Part shown: positions 28,512 to 37,271 of the stretch, one piece after another
Numbering within the stretch: position 1 is the stretch's first letter
Layout of the letters: the number at the start of each line of letters is the position of its first letter
Assembly (NCBI GenBank): GCA_021818105.1
Contig: JAKAFB010000003.1
Location: 1 to 64,000 of the forward strand
Length of the DNA: 64,000 nt
Direction of reading: 5' to 3'
Origin: Acidobacteriota bacterium
Lineage (GTDB): Bacteria > Acidobacteriota > Terriglobia > Terriglobales > Acidobacteriaceae
Notes under the pieces: generated by a model
Told to the model about the DNA's origin: nothing
Seen by the model: the letters and a program-made list of their open reading frames with translations, nothing else
Database searches by the model: none
Program-made: the position numbers and the translations under genes

Positions 28512-30002
28512 CTAGTGGGGCCTGCCTCCAGCGGGAGCCGAGACATGTGTACCGCCGGATGGCATAGAGGGTGTGGGCGCGGACATGCCGGGCGCCATGC
28601 CACCGCCAAGTCTGCCGGAGAATCCGGGTTGTACAGAACCTGAAGAAGCAGGCGCAATGCCGCTCTGCATGTTTGGTCCACTCGCATATCCGTGGTTCAT
28701 GCCAGCACGGTTGGCACCGGGTGCCTGAATATAGATTGGAGTGCTGGCAATGCCGTGCGACCCCGCGCGCTGCGAGAACTTGTGCAGATTACCGAGGGAG
28801 TCACGGGGAATGCCGAGGCCGGCCGAATCGCGACGGAACTGGAAGGACATCTCCGGGGTGACACCGGAGTGAACGAGCGGTCGGGTGTTGACGGGCACAA
28901 CAGTGGGCTGGCCGAGGCGCGGCGGATGGATGGGAGCATGCGGAGGGCCGGATGGTCCTGTGGTGGCGACGCCGCTTGAGTACTGCAGTGCAGTGGAATA
29001 TCCGTTATTGAGCCCGTACCAGTTGCCACCGGGCATCCAACCCCAGCCCATGCCAGGGCACATGGACCAACTGCCGTAGTGATAGGGCATCCAGCCCCAC
29101 GGATAGGGCGAGACCCAACTGTATCCGCCGGAATAATAGGCCCAGGCGCCGTTGGAGTAGGGGTCCCAGGCCGCACTGGCGAAATAGGGGCGCCACATCA
29201 TTCCGCAACCCGGAGCATTGACAAAGCTGCCGTAGTAGGCCATGTCACTGAGGCCGTAGGAGTATGGCGTATTGAAGCCACTGGCGGAGGCCACGCGCTC
29301 ATGGTATTGCTTGTTGCTCTTGTCCCAATCGTCGAGAACAGCTTCAGAAGCGACACCCTTAGAGAAGGTAGGTTCGCTCTGCTGCGCCAGATTGAAGGTA
29401 AGAGTCTGCTTCCTGGGCAGCTCGACGGGGGATGAGGGATCGCCTATGCGTACCGGACGGCCGAGCGAGGCGAGCTGCGCCTCTTTCTGGTCCATAAGGA
29501 GACGGATGTGGGATTCAGGCGGCAGGATGAAGCTACGGTTGCCAAACGCGAGCGTGAACTGGCCGGCATGGGACTTCATGAGGCTGACGTAGGCTGTGCC
29601 CTTGAGTACATGCACGGTGGAAAGCGTGACGCCGGCAGGAGTGCGCTCAAGCTGCGGGAACTCGACGATTGTCTCTGGGCCAAGACGAAGGGTGGAGTTG
29701 TCTTCAAACTCGATTTCGGCGAGGCCCATCGCTGTTTCGACTTTGGCGTTTTCGACGATGGGGAGGTTGGCCATGGCGGGCTCAAAGCCGCGGCCAATGG
29801 CGCGGTCGACCTGCACGGTGCCCTTGACTTCACTGAGGCGAACTATGCGTACCTTGGAATTTGCAGGGGAGTTTGCAGGGTTTGCCACAGATGCTTGCGC
29901 GGCGGGATCTGTCGGCTCCTGAATGGATTGGGCGGGAAGTGCTGCTGCAATTGCGAGAGCGGAGAGGAAGATGGTAGCGGCTGAAAGGGTGGACGTCTTC
30001 AT
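28512..30002 (-). CDS. FecR-domain secreted protein with Trp/Tyr/Gly-rich tail
   Basis: This 496-residue protein has a signal peptide (1-25, ending LPAQS). Residues about 45-190 form a FecR-like domain (VRIVRLSEVKGTVQVDR, LAEIEFEDNSTLRLGPETIVEF, VLKGTAYVSL). The middle is rich in Trp, Tyr, Gly and Pro (YPWGWMPYHYGSW, GMGWGWMPGGNWYG), as in DUF6600-type proteins that accompany FecR domains. The last 150 residues are Pro/Ser/Gly-rich and probably disordered. AAAGGAGG precedes ATG 30002. There is no sigma factor or TonB receptor beside it, so classic FecR signalling is not supported; an envelope structural role is more likely. Confidence 0.82.
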   Translation of the reverse strand: MKTSTLSAATIFLSALAIAAALPAQSIQEPTDPAAQASVANPANSPANSKVRIVRLSEVKGTVQVDRAIGRGFEPAMANLPIVENAKVETAMGLAEIEFEDNSTLRLGPETIVEFPQLERTPAGVTLSTVHVLKGTAYVSLMKSHAGQFTLAFGNRSFILPPESHIRLLMDQKEAQLASLGRPVRIGDPSSPVELPRKQTLTFNLAQQSEPTFSKGVASEAVLDDWDKSNKQYHERVASASGFNTPYSYGLSDMAYYGSFVNAPGCGMMWRPYFASAAWDPYSNGAWAYYSGGYSWVSPYPWGWMPYHYGSWSMCPGMGWGWMPGGNWYGLNNGYSTALQYSSGVATTGPSGPPHAPIHPPRLGQPTVVPVNTRPLVHSGVTPEMSFQFRRDSAGLGIPRDSLGNLHKFSQRAGSHGIASTPIYIQAPGANRAGMNHGYASGPNMQSGIAPASSGSVQPGFSGRLGGGMAPGMSAPTPSMPSGGTHVSAPAGGRPH

Positions 30003-30161
30003 GTCCGCCTCCTTTGGCGTGTGGCGAACGCTCAAGAGGAAGATCGCACAGACGGAGCACGCCAATGGCCCACATAGTAGCACGAAGCGAATGCGGAGTG
30101 CGATGGGTGAGCGAAGCTGCTTTGAAGCGCATTGAAGGCAATCAACTTGGACGCAAGCAGA

Positions 30162-30189
30162 AAGGCCCGGAGCGGGTGCTCAGGGCCTT
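30162..30189 (-). terminator. Possible terminator after tsf
   Basis: AAGGCCC and GGGCCTT form a 7-bp stem 30 bases beyond the tsf stop. The T-run is weak. Confidence 0.45.
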
Positions 30190-30218
30190 GGAGGGTGGGA
30201 CGGCGATGGCCGCGGGAG

Positions 30219-30872
30219 TTACTCCGCAGCTTCGACAGCCTTGGTCTGGGCAACGGTCCAGTCAGGCGCGCCGACCTTAAAGCGGGCGAAGCGGCGAACG
30301 GTGATATTTTCGCCGAGCTTGCCGACCTTCTGCGCGATCAACTCCTTGATGGAGATGGACTGCTCCTTGATGAAGGGCTGATCGAGGAGACAGACCTCCT
30401 CATAGAACTTGGCCATCTTGCCTTCGACAATCTTCTCAATCACGGGCGCGGGCTTGCCGGTGGCAGCGGCCTGGGCGCGATAGATTTCGCGCTCGCGCTC
30501 CATGTCCTCGGGGGTTACATCCTCAGAGCGCACGTAGCGGGGGTCGCTGGCCGCGATGTGCATGGCGATGTCCCGGAGCAGATCCTGGAAGTCCTCAGTG
30601 CGGGCGACGAAGTCACTTTCGCAGTTGACCTCAAGCAGCACGCCGATTTTGCCTCCGGCGTGGATGTAGGTGCCCACGGCGCCTTCGTTGGTGGATCGGG
30701 CGGCCTTCTTTTGCGCAGAGGCGATGCCGCGCTTGCGCAGGACGACAAAAGCGTCCTCGATGTTTCCCTTGGTTTCCTGAAGAGCCTTGAGGCAGTCGCC
30801 CATGGGCGCGCCGGACTTATCACGCAGCTCTTTCACGAGCTTGGCATCAATCTTTTCACTCACTGTGGTCAT
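30219..30872 (-). CDS. tsf: Elongation factor Ts
   Basis: This 217-residue protein is the nucleotide exchange factor for EF-Tu. The N-terminal UBA-like domain is clear (KLVKELRDKSGAPMGDCLKAL), as is the core motif CESDFVARTEDF that contacts EF-Tu. It is the short form with one core domain copy plus a C-terminal VCLLDQPFIKE segment. ATG 30872 is used; the upstream extension overlaps rpsB. It follows rpsB after a 127-base gap holding a terminator-like hairpin, so it may be expressed at a different level. Confidence 0.95.
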   Translation of the reverse strand: MTTVSEKIDAKLVKELRDKSGAPMGDCLKALQETKGNIEDAFVVLRKRGIASAQKKAARSTNEGAVGTYIHAGGKIGVLLEVNCESDFVARTEDFQDLLRDIAMHIAASDPRYVRSEDVTPEDMEREREIYRAQAAATGKPAPVIEKIVEGKMAKFYEEVCLLDQPFIKEQSISIKELIAQKVGKLGENITVRRFARFKVGAPDWTVAQTKAVEAAE

Positions 30873-30931
30873 CTCTCTTTTTCCAGTCTTCGAAACTGAG
30901 TCGGGCCGGGGTGTGGTCCGGCATAACATAA

Positions 30932-30965
30932 GAAAAGCGTGGCACCCGAATTGCGCGGCCACGCT
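30932..30965 (-). terminator. Hairpin with T-run between rpsB and tsf
   Basis: On the minus strand AGCGTGGC and GCCACGCT form an 8-bp stem followed by TTTTCT, the layout of an intrinsic terminator or attenuator. It lies 35 bases after the rpsB stop and would reduce read-through into tsf. Confidence 0.6.
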
Positions 30966-30999
30966 CCTCTTGGTGTGCGCACCGCTGTGCGCGGGAAAG

Positions 31000-31854
31000 T
31001 TAGAAGGCGCCTTCAGCCGCTTCGGCTTCGTCGAGGCCCTCGACGGCCGGGGCCTTGCGGATGCCGCCGCCCAGGGCGGCTTCGAGATCGACATCCTCGG
31101 CGGAAGCAGCTTCAACAGCCACGTCCTCCTCAGGTTGCGCAGGCAGTTCTTCAGCGAATGCCTTGTCGCCGACGAGGTTGACTCCTTCGGCGGCGGAGTC
31201 GGCAATCTTGGCCGTGAAAAGGCGGATGGCGCGGAGCGCATCGTCATTGCCGGGGATCACGTAGTCAACCATGGTGGGATCGCAGTTGGTGTCCACGACG
31301 GCGACGACCGGGATGCCGAGCTTGCGGGCTTCCTTTACCGCGATGGCTTCGTTGTTGGAGTCAATCACGAAGAGGGCGTCGGGAAGGCGCTTCATGCTCT
31401 TGATGCCGGCGAGGTTGGCCTGCAGGTGCTTGCGCTCGCGCTCAAGGTGGATGACTTCCTTCTTGGTGAGCAGCTCATAGCGGCCATCCACGGCCATTTC
31501 GTCGAGTTCCTGAAGGCGCTTGACCGATTTCTGCACGGTGATCCAGTTGGTGAGGAGACCGCCGAGCCAGCGCTGGTTGATGTAGGGCATTCCGGCGCGG
31601 TTGGCTTCCTCTGCCACGGCGTCCTGTGCCTGGCGCTTGGTGCCGACAAAGAGAACTGTCTTGCCCTGCGCGCACAGGTCGGTGACGAACTTGGACGCAT
31701 CCTTGAAGAGCTTGAGTGTCTTCTGCAGGTCGATGATGTAGATTCCGTTGCGCTCGCCGAAGATGTACTCCTTCATCTTTGGGTTCCAGCGCTTGGTCTG
31801 ATGCCCGAAGTGAACACCTGCTTCGAGCAGCTCCTTCATGGTAATCGTGGCCAA
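31000..31854 (-). CDS. rpsB: 30S ribosomal protein S2
   Basis: This 284-residue small-subunit protein has the family start [26 protein letters not shown] and the segments [11 protein letters not shown] and [12 protein letters not shown]. The start is TTG at 31854: GGAGG lies 4 bases upstream, whereas the first ATG (codon 6) is too far from any ribosome binding site. The last 50 residues are an acidic extension ([21 protein letters not shown]) found in some lineages. It precedes tsf. Confidence 0.95.
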   Translation of the reverse strand: MATITMKELLEAGVHFGHQTKRWNPKMKEYIFGERNGIYIIDLQKTLKLFKDASKFVTDLCAQGKTVLFVGTKRQAQDAVAEEANRAGMPYINQRWLGGLLTNWITVQKSVKRLQELDEMAVDGRYELLTKKEVIHLERERKHLQANLAGIKSMKRLPDALFVIDSNNEAIAVKEARKLGIPVVAVVDTNCDPTMVDYVIPGNDDALRAIRLFTAKIADSAAEGVNLVGDKAFAEELPAQPEEDVAVEAASAEDVDLEAALGGGIRKAPAVEGLDEAEAAEGAF

Positions 31855-31945
31855 AGGGCCTCCTTCGTGGATTGCATCCGGGCTAACCTTCGTCTGGCCC
31901 GGATTGAACCCGCTTTTGCGGGAGATGGAACAACAAAATCAGCGG

Positions 31946-31971
31946 TCCATGGCCAGCAGGCTGACCATGGA
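31946..31971 (-). terminator. Weak hairpin between rpsI and rpsB
   Basis: TCCATGG and CCATGGA form a 7-bp stem 8 bases past the rpsI stop; ATTTTGTTG follows a few bases later. It may be an attenuator within a ribosomal gene cluster. Confidence 0.35.
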
Positions 31972-31978
31972 TACCGAA

Positions 31979-32374
31979 CTAACGCTTGGAGAACTGGAAC
32001 CGCTTGCGTGCGCCCTTCTGGCCATACTTCTTGCGCTCCTTGACGCGGGCGTCGCGGGTGAGCAGCCCTTCAGCTTTGAGCGCCTTGCGCAGCTCCGGGT
32101 TGAACTGGATCAAAGCACGGGCAACACCCATCTTGACGGCATCAGCCTGCGCGGAAACTCCGCCGCTGCTGACGGTGGTGATGACGTCAAAGCTGGAGGC
32201 CAGCTCAGTAATCGCTAAGGTGCGCTTGGCAGCGGCGCGCTGCTGCTCGGTGACAAAGTACTCATCAAAGGGCTTGCCGTTGACCTTCCACTCGCCCGTG
32301 CCCGGACGCAGGAAAACGCGGGCGATTGCCGACTTGCGGCGGCCCGTCCCGTAGTATTGAACCAGATCTGCCAT
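31979..32374 (-). CDS. rpsI: 30S ribosomal protein S9
   Basis: This 131-residue protein opens with [19 protein letters not shown] and ends with the lysine/arginine tail [17 protein letters not shown] that reaches the decoding site. AGGAGAGA precedes the ATG. It follows rplM by 53 bases, the usual bacterial pairing. Confidence 0.96.
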   Translation of the reverse strand: MADLVQYYGTGRRKSAIARVFLRPGTGEWKVNGKPFDEYFVTEQQRAAAKRTLAITELASSFDVITTVSSGGVSAQADAVKMGVARALIQFNPELRKALKAEGLLTRDARVKERKKYGQKGARKRFQFSKR

Positions 32375-32427
32375 TCTCTCCTGACTCTCTCCGCCGGGGC
32401 CCTTTGGGGGACACGGCTAACAACCAA

Positions 32428-32859
32428 TTATGCGATGTCGAGTGCCACGGGCTTTTGCGCCTCGTGGGGGTGCTTGTCTCCGCGATAAACCTTGAGCTTG
32501 GAGCCCATTGCGCGTCCCAGCTTGGTCTTGGGCAGCATGCCCTTGATGGCCTCTTCGAGAATCTTCTCAGGCCTGCGGCTGAGCAGGCGGGTGAAGGACT
32601 CTTCGCGCAGGCCACCGGGGAAGCCGGTGTAACGGCGATAGAGCTTGCTCTGCGACTTGAGACCGGTGAGGCGGACCTTCTCCGCGTTGATGACAATGAC
32701 GTGATCGCCCATATCGATGTACGGCACATATTGGGGATTCAGCTTGCCGCTCAGCACACTGGCGGCTTTGGTGGCCAGCCGGCCCAGCGTTTGACCACTG
32801 GCGTCCAGCACATACCACTTGCGGTCAACATTCTTACCGCTCGGAACAAAGGTCGACAT
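32428..32859 (-). CDS. rplM: 50S ribosomal protein L13
   Basis: This 143-residue protein carries the family core ([40 protein letters not shown]) and the C-terminal [20 protein letters not shown] segment. GCAGGAGAG precedes ATG 32859. It is the first gene of rplM-rpsI, followed by rpsB-tsf on the same strand. Confidence 0.96.
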   Translation of the reverse strand: MSTFVPSGKNVDRKWYVLDASGQTLGRLATKAASVLSGKLNPQYVPYIDMGDHVIVINAEKVRLTGLKSQSKLYRRYTGFPGGLREESFTRLLSRRPEKILEEAIKGMLPKTKLGRAMGSKLKVYRGDKHPHEAQKPVALDIA

Positions 32860-33444
32860 CTCTCTCCTGCCCTCTGACAAACCCTGCCCGGCTCCTGTAT
32901 TCCCGGTCATCCCGGCATGCCGTGCAGCCTGACATTGCTGCTAAAACCTGCAGCGCAACGCGCATTTTGCCCACGCAACATGCACGGGCCTGAATTCCAC
33001 CCACTGCCAAACAAACCTGTTCGGGTGAGGATTGCGTGGGTCTGCCCGCAAGGGGCTCTGGCTTAGCTGGAAGCGCGTTTTAAGAGCCGCCGCCAGCAGC
33101 CGGTGGCCTGGTCCGGTAGACGCTCAAGCCAATGAGCACCACCGGCTGGGTCAAGGCGCATACATACAGACCCCAGGCGCAACACCGCGCAAGGACTCCA
33201 GAATACTTGAATTACTGCATGGAGTCAACGGAGAGGCTGGCGGTAAATAGTGGCGGCGGGTTGGGGCGCTCTCACGACGGCTGCGGTATTCAATCTGGTG
33301 CAAGGCATTGTTTGGCTGTGGCTTGCCCGGCAGGTTGGGCTAGAGTGGAGGCAGAGACATACAAGCCTCCCTGGCAAGCCCTTTAGGCACTGCCCGTGGA
33401 TGAGACTGTGTTCCACCCGGCTGCTGCAGGTCAGGATTAAGCGA
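32860..33444. other. Divergent intergenic region, 585 bases
   Basis: It lies between rplM and the GT87 protein and must hold promoters for both. A 10-base palindrome CGGCATGCCG is at 32913-32922. No gene, RNA gene or strong sigma-70 promoter is recognisable; frames entering from 33250 lack a ribosome binding site. Confidence 0.5.
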
Positions 33445-34617
33445 ATGGGAAAGAGCCTACTACGCAGGACTGCCGCAGTGTGCATTATTGCAGCAGGGTT
33501 CTGGTTTATCGGCGCACTCTACGCGATCGCCATGCGAGGCAAAAAGCCCGGCCTCGAAGGCGACTACATCGGCTACTGGGCCGCGGGCCAGCAGCTCATC
33601 CGCCACGCCGATCCCTTCGATCCCGAGCCGCTGCTGCGTATCGAGGCTGCTGCAGGCTTTGACCGTGCCGCTCCTAGCATCACGCCCAGCCCGCCGGTCA
33701 CCTTTCTTCTTCTGCTGCCGCTTGGCTTCATCGATGCGTGGACCGGTCTCATCCTCTGGAGCATGGCAATGATGGCTGCGCTCGCGGGCTCGCTGTGGAT
33801 GCTTTGGAGTCTGAGCGGTCGACCCAATACGCTGCTGCCACTCCTGGGCTTCTGCTTTGCACCGGCGCTGGTCTGCATGTTCGGAGGCCAAATCGGCGTC
33901 TTCTTCCTCCTCAGCATCACGGCGTTCTTTTACTTTGTCGAGAGCAGGCCTCTGGTCGCAGGCATGGTGCTGTTGCCCTGCTTGATGAAGCCACATCTAT
34001 TCCTTGCGCTTGGTGTGGCCCTGCTGCTGTGGATTTTCGATCGCCGCCAATGGCGCATGCTTGCCGGTTTCGCGCTGGCTCTTGCCGTCAGCACTTCTGC
34101 CACGCTCTACTTTGACCCGCATGTCTTTGCGCACTACGCGCAAAGCGTGCGCGCCACGGATGTGGTCAATCGCGTTACGCCCACGTTGCCAGTTCTGCTG
34201 CGGCACACGCTGGCGCCCGGGGCTGCTTGGCTTGAGTTCCTGCCCGCCGCGCTGTCGTGCGCCTGGGCCGCCTGGTTCTATGTGCGCCGCTGCGCCAACT
34301 GGAACTGGCTGCGTGAGGGCCTGCTCGTCCTACTGGTCGCACGGCTCAGTGCGCCTTATGCATGGTTCAGCGATGAAGCCGTCATCTTGCCTGCGGTGAT
34401 GATCACACTACTGCGTGCACGCAAGAGGCACGGCGTGCTGTGGCTCTCCGCAGGTCTCGCTGCAGTCGAGCTCGCGCAAGTCTATAAGCGTATGGACATG
34501 AAGACATATGCCTATGCGTGGACTGCGCCGGCGTGGCTGGCGTGGTATCTTTACGCAACCCGGAACCTGGTTGCAGCGGCAGAGAAGGCACGCGGCGCAG
34601 CCAGCCTTGAGGACTGA
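33445..34617 (+). CDS. GT87-type (DUF2029) membrane glycosyltransferase
   Basis: This 390-residue protein has about ten transmembrane segments and the GT87/DUF2029 layout: a short basic N-terminus, a first helix, then a loop with GDYIGYWAAGQQLIRHADPFDP, in which the Asp-Tyr pair resembles the catalytic region of polyprenyl-phosphate mannosyltransferases. FGGQIGVFFLLS and MKPHLFLALGVALLL are typical later motifs. ATG 33445 is chosen because the first helix follows directly and AGGA lies upstream. The sugar donor and acceptor are unknown. It converges on the helicase with an 18-base gap. Confidence 0.75.
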   Translation: MGKSLLRRTAAVCIIAAGFWFIGALYAIAMRGKKPGLEGDYIGYWAAGQQLIRHADPFDPEPLLRIEAAAGFDRAAPSITPSPPVTFLLLLPLGFIDAWTGLILWSMAMMAALAGSLWMLWSLSGRPNTLLPLLGFCFAPALVCMFGGQIGVFFLLSITAFFYFVESRPLVAGMVLLPCLMKPHLFLALGVALLLWIFDRRQWRMLAGFALALAVSTSATLYFDPHVFAHYAQSVRATDVVNRVTPTLPVLLRHTLAPGAAWLEFLPAALSCAWAAWFYVRRCANWNWLREGLLVLLVARLSAPYAWFSDEAVILPAVMITLLRARKRHGVLWLSAGLAAVELAQVYKRMDMKTYAYAWTAPAWLAWYLYATRNLVAAAEKARGAASLED

Positions 34618-34635
34618 TCTGCGCTTCTGCTTGAT

Positions 34636-35784
34636 TTATGCCGCGTTCTCGTTAATCGAGCGGACACGGAAGCGCTTCATCTGAATCGCAAGCGCACGCT
34701 CAATTTTGCGCAAATCGCCGCGCTCCGACGGTCCGGCAAAGGTGGAAGCCACGCCCTTGGCTGAGGCGCGGCCTGTTCGGCCGACCCGATGCACAAAGTC
34801 TTCGGCTACCTTGGGCAGGTCGTAGTTGACCACGTGGGCCACATGGGATACGTGGATACCGCGGGCGGCCACGTCTGTGGCGACCAGGACACGGTGATGA
34901 CCCTCAGAGAAGCTGCGCAACGCAGAGTTGCGCTGGGCCTGCGAGCGGTCACCATGAATCTGCGTGGCCGAGTGTCCGTTGCGGGTGAGCCTGCGCGCAA
35001 CACGGTCCGCGCCATGCTTGGTGCGGACAAAAACCAGAAAGCTTCCCTGTTCAGACGCGAGCAGATGTTCGAGCAATTCCTGCTTCTTGTCCTGCTCCAC
35101 CTCAAAGGTGCGCAACTCCACGTTGGCCGAGGGCTTGAGCACGGAGCCAATCTCAATGCGTGCGGGGTTGTTGAGGTATTTGCGCGCCACTTCCTTGACC
35201 TGCCCTTCGAGCGTGGCGGAGTAGCAGAGTGTTTGGCGCGTGGCAGGCAACGTGGCTGCAATGCGTGCGATGGCCGCCTGAAAGCCCATGTCAAGCATGC
35301 GATCCACTTCATCAAAGACGAGCATCTGGACCTGATCGAGGCGCACGAGTTTGCGCTTGATGAAGTCCTCGATGCGGCCCGGAGTGGCAACAATGACGCG
35401 TGCACCGCGGCGGATGGCTTCGATCTGAGAGCGTTCCTGAAGGCCGCCGACCACCAGAGCCACGGTTTGCGTGGGAACCGGGCGAATGAGTTTGAAGGCC
35501 GCCTCCACCTGCATAGCCAGTTCGCGCGTGGGCAGCAGGATCAGCGCTTGTGCGGCGTTGCGATCCCGTACGCGCAGGAGCATTTCCACGATGGGGAGGA
35601 GGAAGCTGAGGGTCTTGCCGGTGCCGGTTTGTGCCGTGGCCAGAACATCGCGGCCTTCGAGCGCGGGGGGAATGGCTGCGGTCTGCACCGGGGTGGGATT
35701 AATGAACTTGTTGGCATCGAGCCGGGCCAGAAGGGCCGGCGAAAGGGAGAACTGCGAAAACTGAGTCGTCAAAATAGGTGACAT
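34636..35784 (-). CDS. DEAD-box RNA helicase (RhlE-like)
   Basis: This 382-residue ATP-dependent RNA helicase has the Q motif (FINPTPVQTAAIP), Walker A ATAQTGTGKT, PTRELAMQ, DEVD in place of DEAD (LVFDEVDRMLDMGF), SAT (CYSATLE), VATDVAARGIH and HRVGRTGRA. It has only the two RecA-like domains and a short basic tail, as in the smallest RhlE types. The AGGA at the start is very close to ATG 35784, so the exact start is uncertain. Such proteins act in ribosome assembly, RNA decay or cold growth. Confidence 0.92.
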   Translation of the reverse strand: MSPILTTQFSQFSLSPALLARLDANKFINPTPVQTAAIPPALEGRDVLATAQTGTGKTLSFLLPIVEMLLRVRDRNAAQALILLPTRELAMQVEAAFKLIRPVPTQTVALVVGGLQERSQIEAIRRGARVIVATPGRIEDFIKRKLVRLDQVQMLVFDEVDRMLDMGFQAAIARIAATLPATRQTLCYSATLEGQVKEVARKYLNNPARIEIGSVLKPSANVELRTFEVEQDKKQELLEHLLASEQGSFLVFVRTKHGADRVARRLTRNGHSATQIHGDRSQAQRNSALRSFSEGHHRVLVATDVAARGIHVSHVAHVVNYDLPKVAEDFVHRVGRTGRASAKGVASTFAGPSERGDLRKIERALAIQMKRFRVRSINENAA

Positions 35785-36258
35785 TCCTGCATGGTTCCGG
35801 GAGCCCCTGTTTTCCCTGGGCCTGCAAACGGAACCGGACTTGAGGCACGCGCACGCATCCTTCAGGTGCGGCCCTGCTGCTGAAAAATGTGCGTAAGAGA
35901 GAACCGAAAGGCCCTAGGGACTGACTGACAGGCATTCTATTGAAGAAATGGCTGCAGCCCGGAGCTGACCCACGCGACTGTTGTACGCCAGGCGGCACAC
36001 TGCCGGCCGGCACCACACTCCCGCTTCTTCCCGGGTGCAGCGTGCTCCATGCAAAGCAGGAACAGATGCGCTTTGGCCAGGCCGACTTGCAGCCCAGGCT
36101 CGGCTCCGGGACGGGAGACCGAAGTGGTTACGCTGTAGGGGCTTGGGGAAATCTGTGCCAGGCAGACTCGCCTTGGGAAGGGCAAAACCGCCGCTCACGA
36201 CCAAATCACTGAGCGCATGGCTAGTGTAGCACGTCTTAGCGTGTCACGTGCTGGAGTG
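35785..36258. other. Intergenic region, 474 bases, nothing recognised
   Basis: It lies between the class II aldolase (ending at 36259) and the helicase start. Several short frames on both strands are rich in Cys, Arg and Pro without ribosome binding sites and look like chance frames. No tRNA, terminator or repeat was identified. Confidence 0.5.
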
Positions 36259-37128
36259 TCAGCCGCGACCTTCGAGCTTGGCGACAACCTGCTCGACAAG
36301 GCGGTCAAGTTCAGCCTGGCCGGGGCCGACGGGGCCGGAGGATTCCGGCAGGCGCGCGATGCGGGGATCAGGGAGACCCATGCGGCGCTTGAGCTGGAGA
36401 AGCTCCTGAATCTTCTCATCGGGAATGGGAGTGAGGGGTCTTCCAAGCTGGAGCGCGATGAGGTAGGTCTTGCAGTAGTTGTCGAGGATTTCGACGAGCC
36501 ACTCGGCGTGGGTGGGAGTGTCAGACCAGCAGACGACGCCATGATTGCGCAGCAGGATGGTGTTGTGTTCATTGGCTAAGATCTGCACGGAGTCCGCAAA
36601 GGCCTGGGTGCCAGGGGTTTCGTAGTTGGCCATGCCAACCGGGCCGATGAAGACTTCATATTCCGAGCTGAAACCGAGAGGCGGCGTGGAGCCGGTCATG
36701 GCGAAGGCAGTGGCATAGGGCGGATGGCAGTGCACGACGGAGCGGGCGCGGGAGTTGGACCTGTAGATGGCGAGGTGCAGCAGGAGTTCGCTGGTGCGGG
36801 GACGGTCACCGGCGAGGATGTTTCCCTCCATGTCAGAGAGGCAAATGTCTGCGGGCTCGAGATCGCCCTTGCTAAGCATGGTGGGCGTGCAGAGGACGTA
36901 GCGGGGACCGATGCGGACGCTGATGTTGCCGCCGTTGCCATCGACATACTGGCGCTGCCAAAGCTTGCGGCCGACGCGGATGATTTCAGTACGGAGGGCG
37001 TCTGCCTCGAAAGAGTTGGCAACGGCCGAGGGCGAGAGGTCCTCAGGCGGAGGCACGCGAAGGGCTTCCATGGCTGCCTGCACCACTTCGCGAACCTGAT
37101 CTGAAATCGGAACTGTCGGCTGCTCCAT
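36259..37128 (-). CDS. Class II aldolase/adducin family protein
   Basis: This 289-residue zinc-dependent lyase or epimerase relates to L-fuculose-phosphate aldolase and AraD. GNGGNISVR is at 64-72, the zinc site is in VVHCHPPYATAF (His133, His135) and RNHGVV (His196), and the phosphate-binding TSELLLH replaces SSE-type motifs. It has an N-terminal extension of about 45 residues. GAGGACC precedes ATG 37128. It lies 143 bases downstream of a sugar porter on the same strand, so it probably acts on a sugar imported by that porter; the exact sugar is not evident. Confidence 0.86.
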   Translation of the reverse strand: MEQPTVPISDQVREVVQAAMEALRVPPPEDLSPSAVANSFEADALRTEIIRVGRKLWQRQYVDGNGGNISVRIGPRYVLCTPTMLSKGDLEPADICLSDMEGNILAGDRPRTSELLLHLAIYRSNSRARSVVHCHPPYATAFAMTGSTPPLGFSSEYEVFIGPVGMANYETPGTQAFADSVQILANEHNTILLRNHGVVCWSDTPTHAEWLVEILDNYCKTYLIALQLGRPLTPIPDEKIQELLQLKRRMGLPDPRIARLPESSGPVGPGQAELDRLVEQVVAKLEGRG

Positions 37129-37271
37129 GTGGTCCTCGCGTATGTGGCGGTTGCGGCTGCGTATACGCGCAGCCGTCATGTCTTTCCCAAGTGTCCCACA
37201 AACGCGGGCCGAACAAAACCCGAGATGAACGAAGTTGCCCTTAGAGCTATGCATGCGCCGGCAGGATGCGC

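Noticed and set aside
28512-30002. The FecR-domain protein as part of a FecI-FecR-TonB signalling system
   Set aside because: There is no sigma factor or TonB-dependent receptor nearby, and the protein has a signal peptide instead of a cytosolic FecR N-terminus.
30940-30955. TGGCAC-N5-TTGC, a near-perfect sigma-54 promoter match on the plus strand
   Set aside because: It lies within the terminator hairpin between rpsB and tsf and would drive transcription antisense to rpsB. The match is probably by chance.
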